A DNA stretch of 61,089 bases from Fusibacillus kribbianus (GTDB taxonomy: Bacteria > Bacillota > Clostridia > Lachnospirales > Lachnospiraceae): contig NZ_JASGBQ010000017.1 in assembly GCF_030053595.1 (NCBI RefSeq), positions 1 to 61,089 of the forward strand, written 5' to 3'. Position numbers and translations under genes: made by a program. The number at the start of each line of letters is the position of its first letter. The first letter of the stretch is position 1. The notes beneath the pieces were generated by a model. The model was not told the origin of the DNA and made no database searches. It saw only the letters and a program-made list of their open reading frames with translations. Shown here one piece after another: positions 11,570 through 21,606 of this stretch.

Positions 11570-12796
11570 TTGGATTTTCTATTATTGACAAAAAGCACGA
11601 CATTTATTATAGGGCCCATTGCCACACTTCTGGGTTACATCATGGATGGGATTTACAGGATCGGCGTTCATAATGTGGCCTGGTGTATTATTATCTTTAC
11701 TGTTATTGTTAATATCCTTCTGCTGCCGCTCACCATTAAGCAGCAGAAATTTATGAAGCTCAATTCCATTATGCAGCCGGAGCTTATGGCGATCCAGAAG
11801 AAGTATAAGGACAAAAAGGATCAGGCTTCTGTGCAGAAGGCTCAGCTTGAGCAGCAGGCCGTTTATGACAAGTATGGTGCAACGCCTACCGGCGGCTGTA
11901 TGACTACTTTTATCCAGCTTCCCATTCTGTTTGCACTCTATCAGGTTATATACCGGATCCCTGCTTACATTACCGGAATTAAGGACATGCTGATGAATGT
12001 GGTCACTCCTGTGATGCAGCAGCCGGATTATATCAATAAGATCGCGGAGCTGGCTGAGGCCAACAAGCTTCCCATTGACAAGATCGATTATACAGTTGCA
12101 GACAAGCTGGTGGATCTGTTTGGTAAGTTCAATGAGGCTGCCTGGGAACAGTTAAAGGGAATTTTCCCTGCACTGGAAAATGTGATCACACAGAGCTCTC
12201 AGGAGTTTCTGAAGGTCAATTCCTTCCTTGGAGGCCTGAATCTTACTGAGGCGCCCGGCTTCAAGTTCTCCATTGCTCTCATTATCCCCATTCTGGCCGG
12301 TCTGACCCAGTGGCTCAGCGTCAAGACCATGGGAAACAATCAGACTCAGAGCGATGATATGCCAGGTGCAGGCGCCATGAAGTCCATGAATACCATTATG
12401 CCGATCATGTCCGTGTTCTTCTGTATCACCTTCCCCATCGGTATCGGTATTTACTGGGTGGCCAGCAGTACGGCACGTATGCTGATGCAGATCGGCATCA
12501 ACCAGTATATGAAGAAGATTGATGTGGATGACATGATCAAGAAAAACATTGAGAAGCGCAATAAAAAGCGTGAGAAAAAGGGACTTCCGCCCATCAATGC
12601 CAACGCTACGATCAAGAGTGCCAACAAGGCTGCAGAGGCAGCTGCAAGGAAGAAGGAGCTGGAGGAGGAGCGCGCAAAGAAGCCTCTGACCAATTCCACA
12701 GAGTATTACAAACAAAAGAGTGAAAATATGGGAACCATCGCTTCCAGAGCCCGTATGGTACAGGACTATGAGGAGAAGAAGGGGAAAAAGAAATAA
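11570..12796 (+). CDS. yidC: Membrane protein insertase YidC/OxaA
   Basis: About 408 residues. The Oxa1 core is visible: VNILLLPLTIKQQKFMKLNS, QLPILFALYQVIY, then further hydrophobic segments (FSIALIIPILAGLTQWLSV, IMPIMSVFFCITFPIGIGIYWVASS). A long Lys/Glu-rich cytoplasmic tail follows. The start was placed at TTG (11570), eight nt after GGAGG; an ATG 16 codons earlier lies inside yidD. Compared with Bacillus SpoIIIJ it has a longer loop between membrane segments (about residues 130-215). It inserts and folds inner membrane proteins. Confidence 0.94.
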   Translation: MDFLLLTKSTTFIIGPIATLLGYIMDGIYRIGVHNVAWCIIIFTVIVNILLLPLTIKQQKFMKLNSIMQPELMAIQKKYKDKKDQASVQKAQLEQQAVYDKYGATPTGGCMTTFIQLPILFALYQVIYRIPAYITGIKDMLMNVVTPVMQQPDYINKIAELAEANKLPIDKIDYTVADKLVDLFGKFNEAAWEQLKGIFPALENVITQSSQEFLKVNSFLGGLNLTEAPGFKFSIALIIPILAGLTQWLSVKTMGNNQTQSDDMPGAGAMKSMNTIMPIMSVFFCITFPIGIGIYWVASSTARMLMQIGINQYMKKIDVDDMIKKNIEKRNKKREKKGLPPINANATIKSANKAAEAAARKKELEEERAKKPLTNSTEYYKQKSENMGTIASRARMVQDYEEKKGKKK

Positions 12797-12810
12797 AGGA
12801 GGCTGCTGTC

Positions 12811-13509
12811 ATGAGTGATTATATCGAAATATCGGCAAAGACTGTTGATGATGCGGTAACAAAGGCTTTGATTCAGCTGGAAACGACCAGTGACAAGCTG
12901 GAGTATGTAGTGATTGAAAAAGGCAGCACAGGAATTCTGGGTATATTCAACAGCAAGCCTGCTGTGATCAAGGCCCGGAAGATCATGACCGTATGCGATG
13001 TGGCAGAAGAATTTCTTCTTAAGGTATTCGAAACTATGAATATGACAGTTACCGTTTCCTGCGTCATGGATGAGGAAGAGGGATGTCTGAATATCGATCT
13101 GAGCGGCGATGATATGGGCGTTCTCATTGGAAAAAGAGGACAGACTCTGGATTCCCTTCAGTATCTGGTAAGCCTGATCGTAAATAAGGATCGGGAAGAA
13201 TATCTGAGAGTGAAGCTGGATACGGAAAATTACAGGGAAAGAAGAAAGGCAACCCTTGAGAGCCTGGCGAAGAACATTGCAGCGAAGGTGAAGAGAACAA
13301 AACGTCCTGTTTCCCTGGAGCCGATGAATCCTTATGAAAGAAGAATCATTCATTCCGCTCTCCAGAATGACAAATATGTTGTGACCAGGAGCGACGGAGA
13401 GGAGCCTTACCGTCATGTGATCGTTTCCCTCAAGAGGGAAAACAGAAGAGACCGTTATGACAGGTATGAAAAGAGAGCTCCCAGAGAGCGTCAGAATTAT
13501 CGGGCATAG
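12811..13509 (+). CDS. jag: RNA-binding protein Jag/KhpB
   Basis: 232 residues with Jag_N (residues 1-52, EISAKTVDDAVTKALIQLET, KGSTGILGIFNSKPA), KH (GVLIGKRGQTLDSLQYLVSL, near 108-130) and R3H (EPMNPYERRIIHSAL, near 167-182) domains in order. The C-terminus is Arg-rich and probably disordered. It is a cytosolic RNA-binding protein linked to cell envelope growth in Firmicutes. It starts 14 bp after yidC with AAAGGAGG upstream. Confidence 0.96.
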   Translation: MSDYIEISAKTVDDAVTKALIQLETTSDKLEYVVIEKGSTGILGIFNSKPAVIKARKIMTVCDVAEEFLLKVFETMNMTVTVSCVMDEEEGCLNIDLSGDDMGVLIGKRGQTLDSLQYLVSLIVNKDREEYLRVKLDTENYRERRKATLESLAKNIAAKVKRTKRPVSLEPMNPYERRIIHSALQNDKYVVTRSDGEEPYRHVIVSLKRENRRDRYDRYEKRAPRERQNYRA

Positions 13510-13612
13510 GAATAATGGAAATGATAAAAGGGGTTGCGCAAGGGATTGTGTCAGCCCCTTTTCTGAATACAAAACAGATTTCTCTGAGGTCATATAAAAC
13601 AGGAGTTTAAGT

Positions 13613-15004
13613 ATGAGTGTAACAAATCAAGTCACGGAGACCATTGCTGCTGTTTCCACAGCCATGACAAATTCCGGTATCGGAATTGTACGGATAAGCG
13701 GAAATGAGGCTCTGGATGTTCTTTCGGCCATGTTCCGTCCGGCAAAAAAGGAACGGAAGGTGAAGGAGATCGAAAGCCATACAGTCACCTATGGTCATAT
13801 TTATGACGGAGATACCATGATCGATGAGGTTCTTGTCATTTATATGAAAGGGCCTCACAGCTATACAGCGGAGGACACTGTGGAGATCGACTGCCACGGC
13901 GGTGTGCTGGTAGTGAAGAGGGTGCTGGAGACAGCCCTGAAAAACGGAGCCAGGCCGGCTGAGGCAGGAGAATTTACAAAGAGGGCTTTTTTAAACGGGC
14001 GGCTGGATCTTTCCCAGGCGGAAGCAGTCATGGAACTGATCGATTCCAAAAATGAATATGCAAGAAAAAACTCCTTAAAACAGCTGAAGGGATCTGTCTC
14101 TGAAAAAATCGGCGCTCTCAGAAAAACGATCATCTATGAAATTGCTTATATTGAGTCCGCTCTGGATGATCCTGAGCATATTTCTCTGGACGGATACGGG
14201 GATCATCTTTTTGACGTTGTGAAAAAAGTGAAGGATGAGATCGATGGATTGGCTGCTTCGGCGGATAACGGAAGGCTTCTCTCAGAAGGAATCAAGACGG
14301 TTATTTTGGGAAAGCCCAATGCGGGAAAGTCTTCGGTTTTAAATCTTCTTCTCGGTGAGGAGCGGGCAATTGTGACAGATGTGGCCGGAACGACGAGGGA
14401 TACTCTGGAGGAGCATCTCAATCTGAACGGGATCAGTCTGAATCTGATGGATACGGCAGGTATTCGGAATACAGAGGATATTGTAGAAAAAATCGGGGTG
14501 GAACGGGCTTTGAACCACGCAGAGGATGCAGATTTGATTCTGTATGTGGTAGATTCCTCGGTGGCGCTTACCGCGGAAGATGAAACGATCATGGACATGA
14601 TAAAGGATAAGCAGGCAATCATCCTTTTGAATAAGTCGGATCTTGCTCCCGTTGTTGACGGAGCATATCTGGAAGAAAGGACAAAGAAGCAGGTGATATC
14701 CTTTTCTGCCACAAGGGAGTTTGGACTTTCGGAGCTTTCCGATGCCATCTCCGGCCTGTTTTTTTCCGGTTCCCTTGCATTCAATGACGAGGTTTATATT
14801 ACCGGGGCCAGACAGAAAAATGCTTTTTTGAAGGCTTCCGATAGTCTCAGACAGGTCCTGTCTTCCATTGAGGCAGGAATGCCGGAGGATTTTTATTCCA
14901 TTGATCTGACTGACGCCTATGAAGCTCTCGGTTCCATTACCGGTGAATCCGTGGGAGAAGACCTGATCAACGAGATATTCAGCAAGTTTTGTATGGGAAA
15001 ATAG
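13613..15004 (+). CDS. mnmE: tRNA modification GTPase MnmE (TrmE)
   Basis: 463 residues. It has an N-terminal formyl-THF-binding domain and a helical domain, with an inserted Ras-like G domain (P-loop GKPNAGKSS near residue 230, DTAGIR, NKSD). It ends FSKFCMGK, the C-terminal Cys motif CxGK typical of MnmE. With MnmG it installs 5-carboxymethylaminomethyl groups on wobble uridine 34 of certain tRNAs. It heads the mnmE-mnmG-rsmG operon. Confidence 0.97.
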   Translation: MSVTNQVTETIAAVSTAMTNSGIGIVRISGNEALDVLSAMFRPAKKERKVKEIESHTVTYGHIYDGDTMIDEVLVIYMKGPHSYTAEDTVEIDCHGGVLVVKRVLETALKNGARPAEAGEFTKRAFLNGRLDLSQAEAVMELIDSKNEYARKNSLKQLKGSVSEKIGALRKTIIYEIAYIESALDDPEHISLDGYGDHLFDVVKKVKDEIDGLAASADNGRLLSEGIKTVILGKPNAGKSSVLNLLLGEERAIVTDVAGTTRDTLEEHLNLNGISLNLMDTAGIRNTEDIVEKIGVERALNHAEDADLILYVVDSSVALTAEDETIMDMIKDKQAIILLNKSDLAPVVDGAYLEERTKKQVISFSATREFGLSELSDAISGLFFSGSLAFNDEVYITGARQKNAFLKASDSLRQVLSSIEAGMPEDFYSIDLTDAYEALGSITGESVGEDLINEIFSKFCMGK

Positions 15005-15059
15005 AGAATTTCCCGGACTGCAGTCGTTGCAGCCTGAGAAATTTGATGTGGAGGAAAGT

Positions 15060-16982
15060 ATGTCAGATAAGGTGTTACGAGAAGAATACGATGTGGTGGT
15101 GGTAGGCGCTGGCCATGCGGGCTGCGAAGCAGCACTCGCCTGTGCCAGACTGGGTCTTGAGACCATCATGTTTACCGTTAGCGTGGACAGTATTGCACTG
15201 ATGCCCTGCAATCCAAATATCGGAGGAAGCTCCAAGGGACATCTGGTAAGAGAACTTGATGCGTTGGGCGGTGAAATGGGAAAAAACATAGATAAGACCT
15301 TCATTCAGTCCAAAATGCTGAATCAGTCAAAAGGGCCTGCCGTTCATTCTCTTCGGGCCCAGGCAGATAAACAGAATTATACGAGACAGATGAGAAATAC
15401 CCTGGAAAACACAGATCATCTGACGATCCGTCAGGCGGAGGTCTCTGAGATCATCGTGGAGAATGGAAAACTGACTGGTATAAAGACGGTATCAGGGGCA
15501 GAATATTCCTGCAAGGCGGCAGTTCTTGCCACAGGCGTGTATCTAAGGGCAAGATGTATTTTTGGCAATGTCAGCAATCCCACAGGACCGAACGGACTTC
15601 AGGCTGCCACCCATCTTACGGATTCTCTGAAGGCAAACGGGATCACCATGTACCGGTTCAAGACAGGAACACCTGCCAGAGTTGATAAACGAAGCATTGA
15701 TTTTTCAAAGATGGAGGAGCAGTTCGGAGATGAGCGGATCATCCCCTTTTCGTTTACCACAGATCCTGAATCGATCCAGAGGGAACAGGTCTCCTGTTGG
15801 CTGACCTATACAAATGAAGAGACTCACCGGATCATCCGGGAGAATCTGGACCGCTCTCCCCTCTTTTCCGGTTTTATTGAGGGAACCGGCCCCCGCTACT
15901 GTCCTTCCATAGAGGATAAGGTGGTAAAATTTGCTGATAAAAACCGTCATCAGGTATTTATTGAGCCGGAGGGAGAGTATACAAACGAAATGTATCTGGG
16001 TGGTATGTCCAGCTCTCTTCCCGAGGATGTTCAATATGCCATGTACCGGACAGTTCCCGGTCTGGAGCATGTAAAGATCGTCCGCAATGCCTATGCCATC
16101 GAATATGACTGTATCGATGCAAGGCAGCTCTATCCGACTTTGGAGTTTCGAAAAATCGAAGGCCTTTTCAGCGGCGGCCAGTTTAACGGAAGCTCCGGAT
16201 ATGAGGAGGCGGCAGCCCAGGGACTTATGGCCGGAATCAATGCCGCCAGAAAGGCAAAGGGACTGGAAGGAATCGTCCTTGACCGTTCCCAGGCATATAT
16301 CGGTGTACTGATCGATGATCTTGTGACTAAGGAGAGTCATGAGCCTTACCGGATGATGACCTCAAGAGCAGAATATCGTCTTTTGCTCCGGCAGGACAAT
16401 GCAGATCTTCGCCTCTCGGAGATCGGTCATGAGATCGGTCTGATCGATGATGAACGCTATGAAGCAGTTCTCAGGAAAAAAGAAGAGATCGGGAAGGAAA
16501 TCTGTCGTCTGGAGCATACGACCGTAGGTGGAACAGAAAAAGTCCAGAAATTTCTGGAGACTCACGGCAGTACGCTTCTGAAAAACGGAATCACTCTGGC
16601 AGAGCTGGTGAAGAGGCCGGAGCTTTCCTATGAGGCAGTCGGCGAGATCGATCCGGACCGCCCTGCTCTCTCACCACAAGTCTGCGAGCAGGTGGACATT
16701 AATTTAAAGTATGAAGGTTACATTAAGCGTCAGGAAAATCAGGTAAAGCAGTTTAAGAAGCTGGAGGGAAAGAAGCTTCCGCAGGAACTTGATTATATGC
16801 AGATTAAGGGACTCAGGAAGGAAGCAATGCAGAAGCTTGATCAGTTAAAACCGGTGAATATTGGTCAGGCTTCCAGAATATCCGGCGTTTCTCCGGCAGA
16901 TATCTCCGTGCTTCTTGTATATCTGGAACAGCTCAGGGCAAAAACCAGGGAAGAAAAAAAGCAGACAAATCAGCCTGTCTGA
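15060..16982 (+). CDS. mnmG: tRNA uridine-5-carboxymethylaminomethyl modification enzyme MnmG (GidA)
   Basis: 640 residues. The FAD-binding motif is [20 protein letters not shown] near the N-terminus. Family stretches [37 protein letters not shown] and the C-terminal helical MnmE-binding region ([15 protein letters not shown]) are present. The start [11 protein letters not shown] was chosen from GGAGG placed 6 nt upstream; the open frame extends 11 codons further. It partners MnmE, encoded 55 bp upstream. Confidence 0.97.
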   Translation: MSDKVLREEYDVVVVGAGHAGCEAALACARLGLETIMFTVSVDSIALMPCNPNIGGSSKGHLVRELDALGGEMGKNIDKTFIQSKMLNQSKGPAVHSLRAQADKQNYTRQMRNTLENTDHLTIRQAEVSEIIVENGKLTGIKTVSGAEYSCKAAVLATGVYLRARCIFGNVSNPTGPNGLQAATHLTDSLKANGITMYRFKTGTPARVDKRSIDFSKMEEQFGDERIIPFSFTTDPESIQREQVSCWLTYTNEETHRIIRENLDRSPLFSGFIEGTGPRYCPSIEDKVVKFADKNRHQVFIEPEGEYTNEMYLGGMSSSLPEDVQYAMYRTVPGLEHVKIVRNAYAIEYDCIDARQLYPTLEFRKIEGLFSGGQFNGSSGYEEAAAQGLMAGINAARKAKGLEGIVLDRSQAYIGVLIDDLVTKESHEPYRMMTSRAEYRLLLRQDNADLRLSEIGHEIGLIDDERYEAVLRKKEEIGKEICRLEHTTVGGTEKVQKFLETHGSTLLKNGITLAELVKRPELSYEAVGEIDPDRPALSPQVCEQVDINLKYEGYIKRQENQVKQFKKLEGKKLPQELDYMQIKGLRKEAMQKLDQLKPVNIGQASRISGVSPADISVLLVYLEQLRAKTREEKKQTNQPV

Positions 16983-17000
16983 TGCAGAGAGGGAAAGAAA

Positions 17001-17717
17001 ATGGGTTCAGGTTCAGAATATATCAAGCAGAGATTTGCAGAGGAAGGCATAGCAGTCACCGACAGACAGGCGGCTTCTTTTGAACGCTACTATGAGCTTT
17101 TGGTGGAAACAAACAAGGTGATGAATCTCACTGCTGTCACAGAATTTAAAGAGGTGGTAGGCCGTCATTTTGTGGACAGTGCACTGATCACAAAGTATTA
17201 TGATTTTTCTTCTGTGAATAAAATGATCGATATGGGAACGGGTGCTGGATTTCCAGGCATTCCCCTGAAGATCCTTTATCCACATTTATCTGTTACTCTG
17301 CTGGATTCTTTGCGCAAAAGAGTGGATTTTTTGCGGAATGTTGTGGATAACCTGGGATTAAAGCAGGTAACAGCGGTCCACGGCCGTGCGGAGGACTTTG
17401 GAAGAGATCCGGAATATCGGGAAGCATACGATTTGTGCGTTTCCAGAGCTGTGGCAAATCTTTCCACGCTTTCTGAATATTGTCTTCCCTTTGTTCAGGT
17501 GGGAGGTTTCTTTATTTCTTACAAATCGGGAACAGTGGATGAGGAGCTGGAACAGGCAAAGCCAGCCATAAAGATGCTTGGCTCCAAAACAAAAAAGGTG
17601 GAAAAATTCTTCCTTGAGGATGCGGGAAGAAGTATGATTCTTATTGAAAAGAAGGAGAAGCTGTCAGGCAGATATCCGAGGAAAGCCGGCCTGCCCTCAA
17701 AACAGCCTCTGAAATAA
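17001..17717 (+). CDS. rsmG: 16S rRNA (guanine-527 N7)-methyltransferase RsmG (GidB)
   Basis: 238 residues, SAM-dependent methyltransferase. The binding motif MIDMGTGAGFPGIPLKI lies near residues 76-92, and NLTAVTEFKEVVGRHFVDS before it is a standard RsmG segment. It methylates G527 of 16S rRNA in the cytosol. It follows mnmG by 18 bp and is the last gene of the unit, ending just before a strong hairpin. Confidence 0.96.
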   Translation: MGSGSEYIKQRFAEEGIAVTDRQAASFERYYELLVETNKVMNLTAVTEFKEVVGRHFVDSALITKYYDFSSVNKMIDMGTGAGFPGIPLKILYPHLSVTLLDSLRKRVDFLRNVVDNLGLKQVTAVHGRAEDFGRDPEYREAYDLCVSRAVANLSTLSEYCLPFVQVGGFFISYKSGTVDEELEQAKPAIKMLGSKTKKVEKFFLEDAGRSMILIEKKEKLSGRYPRKAGLPSKQPLK

Positions 17718-17730
17718 GAAATGATTCAAA

Positions 17731-17779
17731 AAATGTACGATTTACAGGATAAATTAAATATCCTGTAAATCGTACATTT
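17731..17779. terminator. Bidirectional hairpin between rsmG and the hydrolase gene
   Basis: A perfect 21-bp inverted repeat (17731-17751 with 17759-17779) encloses the 7-nt loop AATTAAA. It lies between two convergent genes and so can stop transcription from both sides. A/T-rich ends of the stem supply the U-tract in both directions. Confidence 0.85.
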
Positions 17780-17784
17780 ATGCT

Positions 17785-18741
17785 TTATACTGCAAGAAAG
17801 TCTTCCATCAGCTTTGCTGTTTCTTCCGGACGCTCCAGCTGCGGAAGGTGTGCACATTCCTTTAAGATCTCTGATTCTATAGCAGGATTCAATGCGCTAT
17901 ATTCCGATATGATTTCTGAAATATTCTTTTCATATTCCCCGCCGATAATAAAAAGACTATTGTCAATTTTCCTGAGAGCGTGGGAAATACTTAACCTTGT
18001 ATAATTCCCCTTTATACTGGAATAAAGAGCCCTGGCAACGGAATCTCCCAGATGAGATGATTCATGATATACGGAAATGACCTTGGGATCAATTTCACAA
18101 GGATTGGCAAAATTGACGGTCAGGAATTTTTCTGTAATGCTTTTTTTACTGTTTGCGATATTGTAGATCAGAGTGCCAATGACAGGCAGATCGATGAGAA
18201 ACTTGTATGCCTTCACATATTGATTGGGAGTCTGGCCACATTGCAGCATGGAATCCGGATTGATCATAAGGATACGGTCAAACAGTTCTGCATTGTTGTT
18301 ACAGGTAGTTATTACAAGGGGGCAGGAGCTTCCACTCACTGCCACATCGGTTCGATGGCCGATGACAGATTTGATAAAATCAGTCAGAAGCTGAACATAC
18401 AGAAAATTGGTGTAAGTAATATTCGGCTTTTGAGAGCGTCCACAGCCAAGCAAATCGATGGTATACACCGTGTGGGATTTAGAAAGCTCTTTGATGACTC
18501 TGCTCCATTCATATCCGGATGATGCAGTCTGAAGATCATGGATCAGAAGAAGAGGCTTCCCCTCTCCCGACTTCGTGTAATAAACATCACCAAATCTCCA
18601 GTTATACACACAGAACTTTTCCTGGTCAAGAAGCTTTCCTGAGATGGCTTTCATAAATAGGGACTTATTGATAGCGGCAATCACACCGGCAGTTGCTGCA
18701 CTTAAAAGAATTCCTTTTGCAAAATGACTTTTCTTACTCAT
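17785..18741 (-). CDS. Alpha/beta hydrolase family protein
   Basis: 318 residues. The N-terminus has one hydrophobic segment (GILLSAATAGVIAAIN), so it may be membrane anchored or exported. The fold is suggested by PLLLIHDLQTASSGYEWSRV (oxyanion region), VYTIDLLGCGRSQKP, the nucleophile-elbow-like AVSGSSCPL and a late His in ECAHLPQLERPEETA. The elbow is GSSCP rather than the usual GxSxG, so activity is uncertain. The substrate is unknown. It lies convergent to rsmG and divergent from parA across the parS spacer. Confidence 0.8.
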   Translation of the reverse strand: MSKKSHFAKGILLSAATAGVIAAINKSLFMKAISGKLLDQEKFCVYNWRFGDVYYTKSGEGKPLLLIHDLQTASSGYEWSRVIKELSKSHTVYTIDLLGCGRSQKPNITYTNFLYVQLLTDFIKSVIGHRTDVAVSGSSCPLVITTCNNNAELFDRILMINPDSMLQCGQTPNQYVKAYKFLIDLPVIGTLIYNIANSKKSITEKFLTVNFANPCEIDPKVISVYHESSHLGDSVARALYSSIKGNYTRLSISHALRKIDNSLFIIGGEYEKNISEIISEYSALNPAIESEILKECAHLPQLERPEETAKLMEDFLAV

Positions 18742-18848
18742 AACGGACTCCTCATAATGTGTGAGAGTGAATGAGGTTGCTTCTATATTATAGTATATTC
18801 TAACAGAAGATACAAGAAGAGGAAATCTTAAAAAGTGATTAACATAAA

Positions 18849-18970
18849 TGTTTCACGTGAAACAATGTAGATTTATGTCTGAGCAATGTTTCACGTGAAA
18901 CATCGTGAATCTATCCTATAATCATGTGAAATACATTACCGTCAGACTTCTGAATGTTTCACGTGAAACA
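18849..18970. promoter_or_regulatory. Three parS centromere sites
   Basis: The 16-bp palindrome TGTTTCACGTGAAACA, a perfect parS, occurs three times: 18849-18864, 18887-18902 and 18955-18970. They lie in the 311-bp spacer immediately upstream of parA. ParB encoded at 19877 is expected to load here and spread. The remainder of 18742-19058 is AT-rich; a TATAAT at 19023-19028 could serve as the parA -10 element. Confidence 0.97.
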
Positions 18971-19058
18971 AAATTATGAAAGAATTAATAATATTTCTAT
19001 GGCAATGCCATTTGGATGATGTTATAATAAAAAAGAATTGTAGAAAGGACTTTTGCTT

Positions 19059-19838
19059 ATGGGAAGAATTATAGCTATCGCCAACCAAAAGGGCGGTGTC
19101 GGAAAAACAACTACAGCCATTAATCTTTCAGCTTGTCTTGCCGAAGCAGGTAAAAAGGTATTGACCATTGACCTGGATCCACAGGGAAATACTACCAGTG
19201 GTTTGGGAGTAAACAAAAATGAGCAGGAAAAGACTACATATGAGCTTCTCATCGGGCAGAATTCCATCGAGGAGTGTTTATTGAAGGAAGTCCTTCCCGG
19301 ACTCGATGTGCTTCCGTCCAATGTGAATCTTTCAGGCGCAGAAATTGAGCTGATCGGCATTCGGCAGAAGGAATTTATTTTAAAGAAAGAAATTGATAAA
19401 GTACGGGATAATTATGATTTTGTTATCATTGACTGTCCTCCATCCTTAAATATGCTGACAGTCAATGCCATGACGACGGCAGATACGGTTCTCGTTCCAA
19501 TCCAGTGCGAATATTATGCACTGGAGGGATTGTCTCAGCTGATCCATACGATCAATCTTGTAAAGCAGCGTCTGAATCCAAACCTGGAACTGGAGGGGGT
19601 TGTCTTTACCATGTACGATGCAAGGACAAATTTGTCGCTCCAGGTAGTGGAAAATGTCAAGAGCAATCTGAAAAACACTGTATATAAAACAATTATTCCA
19701 AGGAATGTGAGACTGGCAGAGGCGCCCAGCCATGGAATGCCCATCACGCTCTATGATTCAAGGTCTGCCGGTGCAGAAAGCTATCGTCTGCTGGCAGAAG
19801 AAGTGATCCAAAGAGATGAGGAGAGTGGACAGCAGTAA
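19059..19838 (+). CDS. parA: Chromosome partition ATPase ParA (Soj)
   Basis: 259 residues. The deviant Walker A is NQKGGVGKTTTAINLSA near residues 9-25; Walker A' is TIDLDPQGNTTSGLG and Walker B is FVIIDCPPSL. The ATG at 19059 follows AAAGGA by 9 nt. It acts with ParB and the parS sites just upstream in origin segregation and in control of DnaA activity. Length and placement match Soj. Confidence 0.97.
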   Translation: MGRIIAIANQKGGVGKTTTAINLSACLAEAGKKVLTIDLDPQGNTTSGLGVNKNEQEKTTYELLIGQNSIEECLLKEVLPGLDVLPSNVNLSGAEIELIGIRQKEFILKKEIDKVRDNYDFVIIDCPPSLNMLTVNAMTTADTVLVPIQCEYYALEGLSQLIHTINLVKQRLNPNLELEGVVFTMYDARTNLSLQVVENVKSNLKNTVYKTIIPRNVRLAEAPSHGMPITLYDSRSAGAESYRLLAEEVIQRDEESGQQ

Positions 19839-19876
19839 ACGCAATTGTTTGAATGACAGAGGAAAGGAAAAACAAT

Positions 19877-20809
19877 ATGGCGCGAGTGAAGAAAAGTGGT
19901 TTGGGGAAGGGATTGGATTCGCTGATACCCATGGGACTGGAGCTGGAATTGACGGAGAAACCGATCAGTACACCTGGAAAAACCGTTGAGAATCCGACCG
20001 AAACAGACGAAAAGAGACAGCCGGTCTTTTTAAAAGTCAGCCTGATCGAGCCGAACAGAGATCAGCCGAGAAAACAGTTTGATGAGGAGGCTTTGGCTGA
20101 ACTCGCAGAGTCTGTAAAGAGATATGGAATTCTTCAGCCTCTTCTGGTTCAGAAAAAAGGAGATTATTATGAGATCATTGCAGGCGAAAGACGCTGGAGA
20201 GCTGCAAAGCTGGCCAAGCTGAAAGAAGTGCCGGTGATCATTAAGGATTATACTCCACAGGAAATTATGGAGATCTCTTTGATTGAGAATATTCAGAGAG
20301 AAGATCTGAATCCCATCGAGGAAGCTTCTGCATATCAGAGACTGATCGATGAGTTTCATCTGAAGCATGAGGAAATTGCAGCAAGAGTTTCCAAGAGTCG
20401 GACTGCCATTACGAACTCCATGCGGCTGCTGAAACTGGACAAGAGAGTACAGCTGATGCTGATCGAGGGAGAGATATCCGGAGGGCACGCCAGAGCTTTG
20501 CTTTCCCTTGAAGACAAAGAAATGCAGTATGTGGCGGCGGAACGGATCATTGAGCATAAGCTCAGCGTCCGGGAGACAGAAAAGCTGGTAAAATCCCTGC
20601 TTAAGCCGAAGACTGCGGAAAAACCGGCATCCCAGGATGCAGGTGCAGATCTCGTTTACAGAGAGATCGAGGGAAAAATAAGGGAAATACTGGGAACGAA
20701 AGTAAGCATTAATAGAAAAGATGAAAATCGTGGAAAAATAGAAATAGAATATTATTCTATGGAAGAGCTGGAACGGCTTATGGATTTATTCGGAAATTTA
20801 AAAGGATAA
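19877..20809 (+). CDS. parB: Chromosome partition protein ParB (Spo0J)
   Basis: 310 residues. The order is: N-terminal GLGKGLDSLIPMG, the CTP-binding ParB domain (LIEPNRDQPRKQFDEEALAE, GERRWRAAKLA, SLIENIQREDLNP), a central HTH (HEEIAARVSKSRTAITNSMR) and a C-terminal dimerisation region. The start MARVKK was taken because AGGAAAGG lies just upstream; the open frame runs eight codons further. It binds the three parS sites upstream of parA and is co-transcribed with parA. Confidence 0.97.
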   Translation: MARVKKSGLGKGLDSLIPMGLELELTEKPISTPGKTVENPTETDEKRQPVFLKVSLIEPNRDQPRKQFDEEALAELAESVKRYGILQPLLVQKKGDYYEIIAGERRWRAAKLAKLKEVPVIIKDYTPQEIMEISLIENIQREDLNPIEEASAYQRLIDEFHLKHEEIAARVSKSRTAITNSMRLLKLDKRVQLMLIEGEISGGHARALLSLEDKEMQYVAAERIIEHKLSVRETEKLVKSLLKPKTAEKPASQDAGADLVYREIEGKIREILGTKVSINRKDENRGKIEIEYYSMEELERLMDLFGNLKG

Positions 20810-20833
20810 GAATCTGCATCAGGAGGAAAGACA

Positions 20834-21355
20834 ATGGACAGCAGCATTTTGAATAATTTGGGATTTGATCCGGTATTTATCATACTGGGACTGGTTGTAT
20901 TGGTGGCGATTCTGGCGATTCTGGTGATCGTCCTGATCGCTAAAACATCCAGGCTGGCAAAAAAATACGATAGATTTATGCGGGGACGGGATGCAGAATC
21001 TCTGGAAGATGTGTTTGCACAGGCTTTTGATGACATTCATGCGCTTCAGGCAGAGGAAAGGGCGACAAAAGATGCTCTGAAGGTCGTCAACAAGGTTCTG
21101 CTCAAATCCTTTCACAAGACAGGCCTTGTGAAATATGACGCCTTCCCCGGTATGGGAGGAAAGTCAAGCTTTGCACTGGCTCTCATGTCTCAGAATAAAA
21201 GCGGCTATATTCTCAACGCTGTACACAGCCGCGATACCTGCTATGTGTATGTGAAGGAAATTATCAAGGGAGAGACCGATGCTCCTCTTGGAAGAGAAGA
21301 GGAGAAGGCAGTGAGAATCGCTCTCGGTCTTGAAAAGCCGGAACCCTGGTCATAA
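20834..21355 (+). CDS. DUF4446 family membrane-anchored protein
   Basis: 173 residues. One N-terminal transmembrane helix (FIILGLVVLVAILAILVIVLIA, residues 14-35) is followed by a cytosolic domain. That domain has the conserved GLVKYDAFPGMGGKSSFALALM and REDTCYVYVKEI-like stretches that mark DUF4446. Genes of this family commonly follow parAB near clostridial origins. It sits 24 bp after parB with an AGGAGG site. Function is not established. Confidence 0.87.
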   Translation: MDSSILNNLGFDPVFIILGLVVLVAILAILVIVLIAKTSRLAKKYDRFMRGRDAESLEDVFAQAFDDIHALQAEERATKDALKVVNKVLLKSFHKTGLVKYDAFPGMGGKSSFALALMSQNKSGYILNAVHSRDTCYVYVKEIIKGETDAPLGREEEKAVRIALGLEKPEPWS

Positions 21356-21384
21356 AAAGTTTGGAAAATAATTAAAACGAGCTA

Positions 21385-21460
21385 TCAGAGGGAGTGTTGT
21401 TCAATGTCCTGAAATCAGAATGATTTCGTGGCAGGGCAGCACTCCTTCATTTTATTTTCA
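21385..21460 (+). terminator. Branched hairpin after the parAB operon
   Basis: GGAGTGTTG pairs with CAGCACTCC to form the outer stem, enclosing a small inner hairpin (GAAATCAGAATGATTTC). A T-rich tail follows. It ends the parA-parB-DUF4446 transcript before the adhE promoter. Confidence 0.65.
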
Positions 21461-21489
21461 AACTCTGTTAAAAATATATCATATAAATA

Positions 21490-21545
21490 TTGACAAAGAA
21501 TTAACACAGTGCTATAATCCGAATAAATTGTTAATAAGTTATCAA
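21490..21545 (+). promoter_or_regulatory. adhE promoter with overlapping Rex operator
   Basis: The promoter is fully consensus: TTGACA (21490-21495), a 17-bp spacer and TATAAT (21513-21518). Immediately downstream, 21528-21545 reads TTGTTAA-TAAG-TTATCAA, which matches the Rex box TTGTTAA-N4-TTAACAA at 13 of 14 defined positions. Rex is a repressor that leaves DNA when NADH is high. An operator straddling the start of transcription would tie adhE expression to the NADH/NAD+ ratio. Confidence 0.9.
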
Positions 21546-21606
21546 ACAAGGCGACCATTGATCGGAAGTGAGATATATCATTTCCACAGCTTCAAGGAGG
21601 AAAAGC

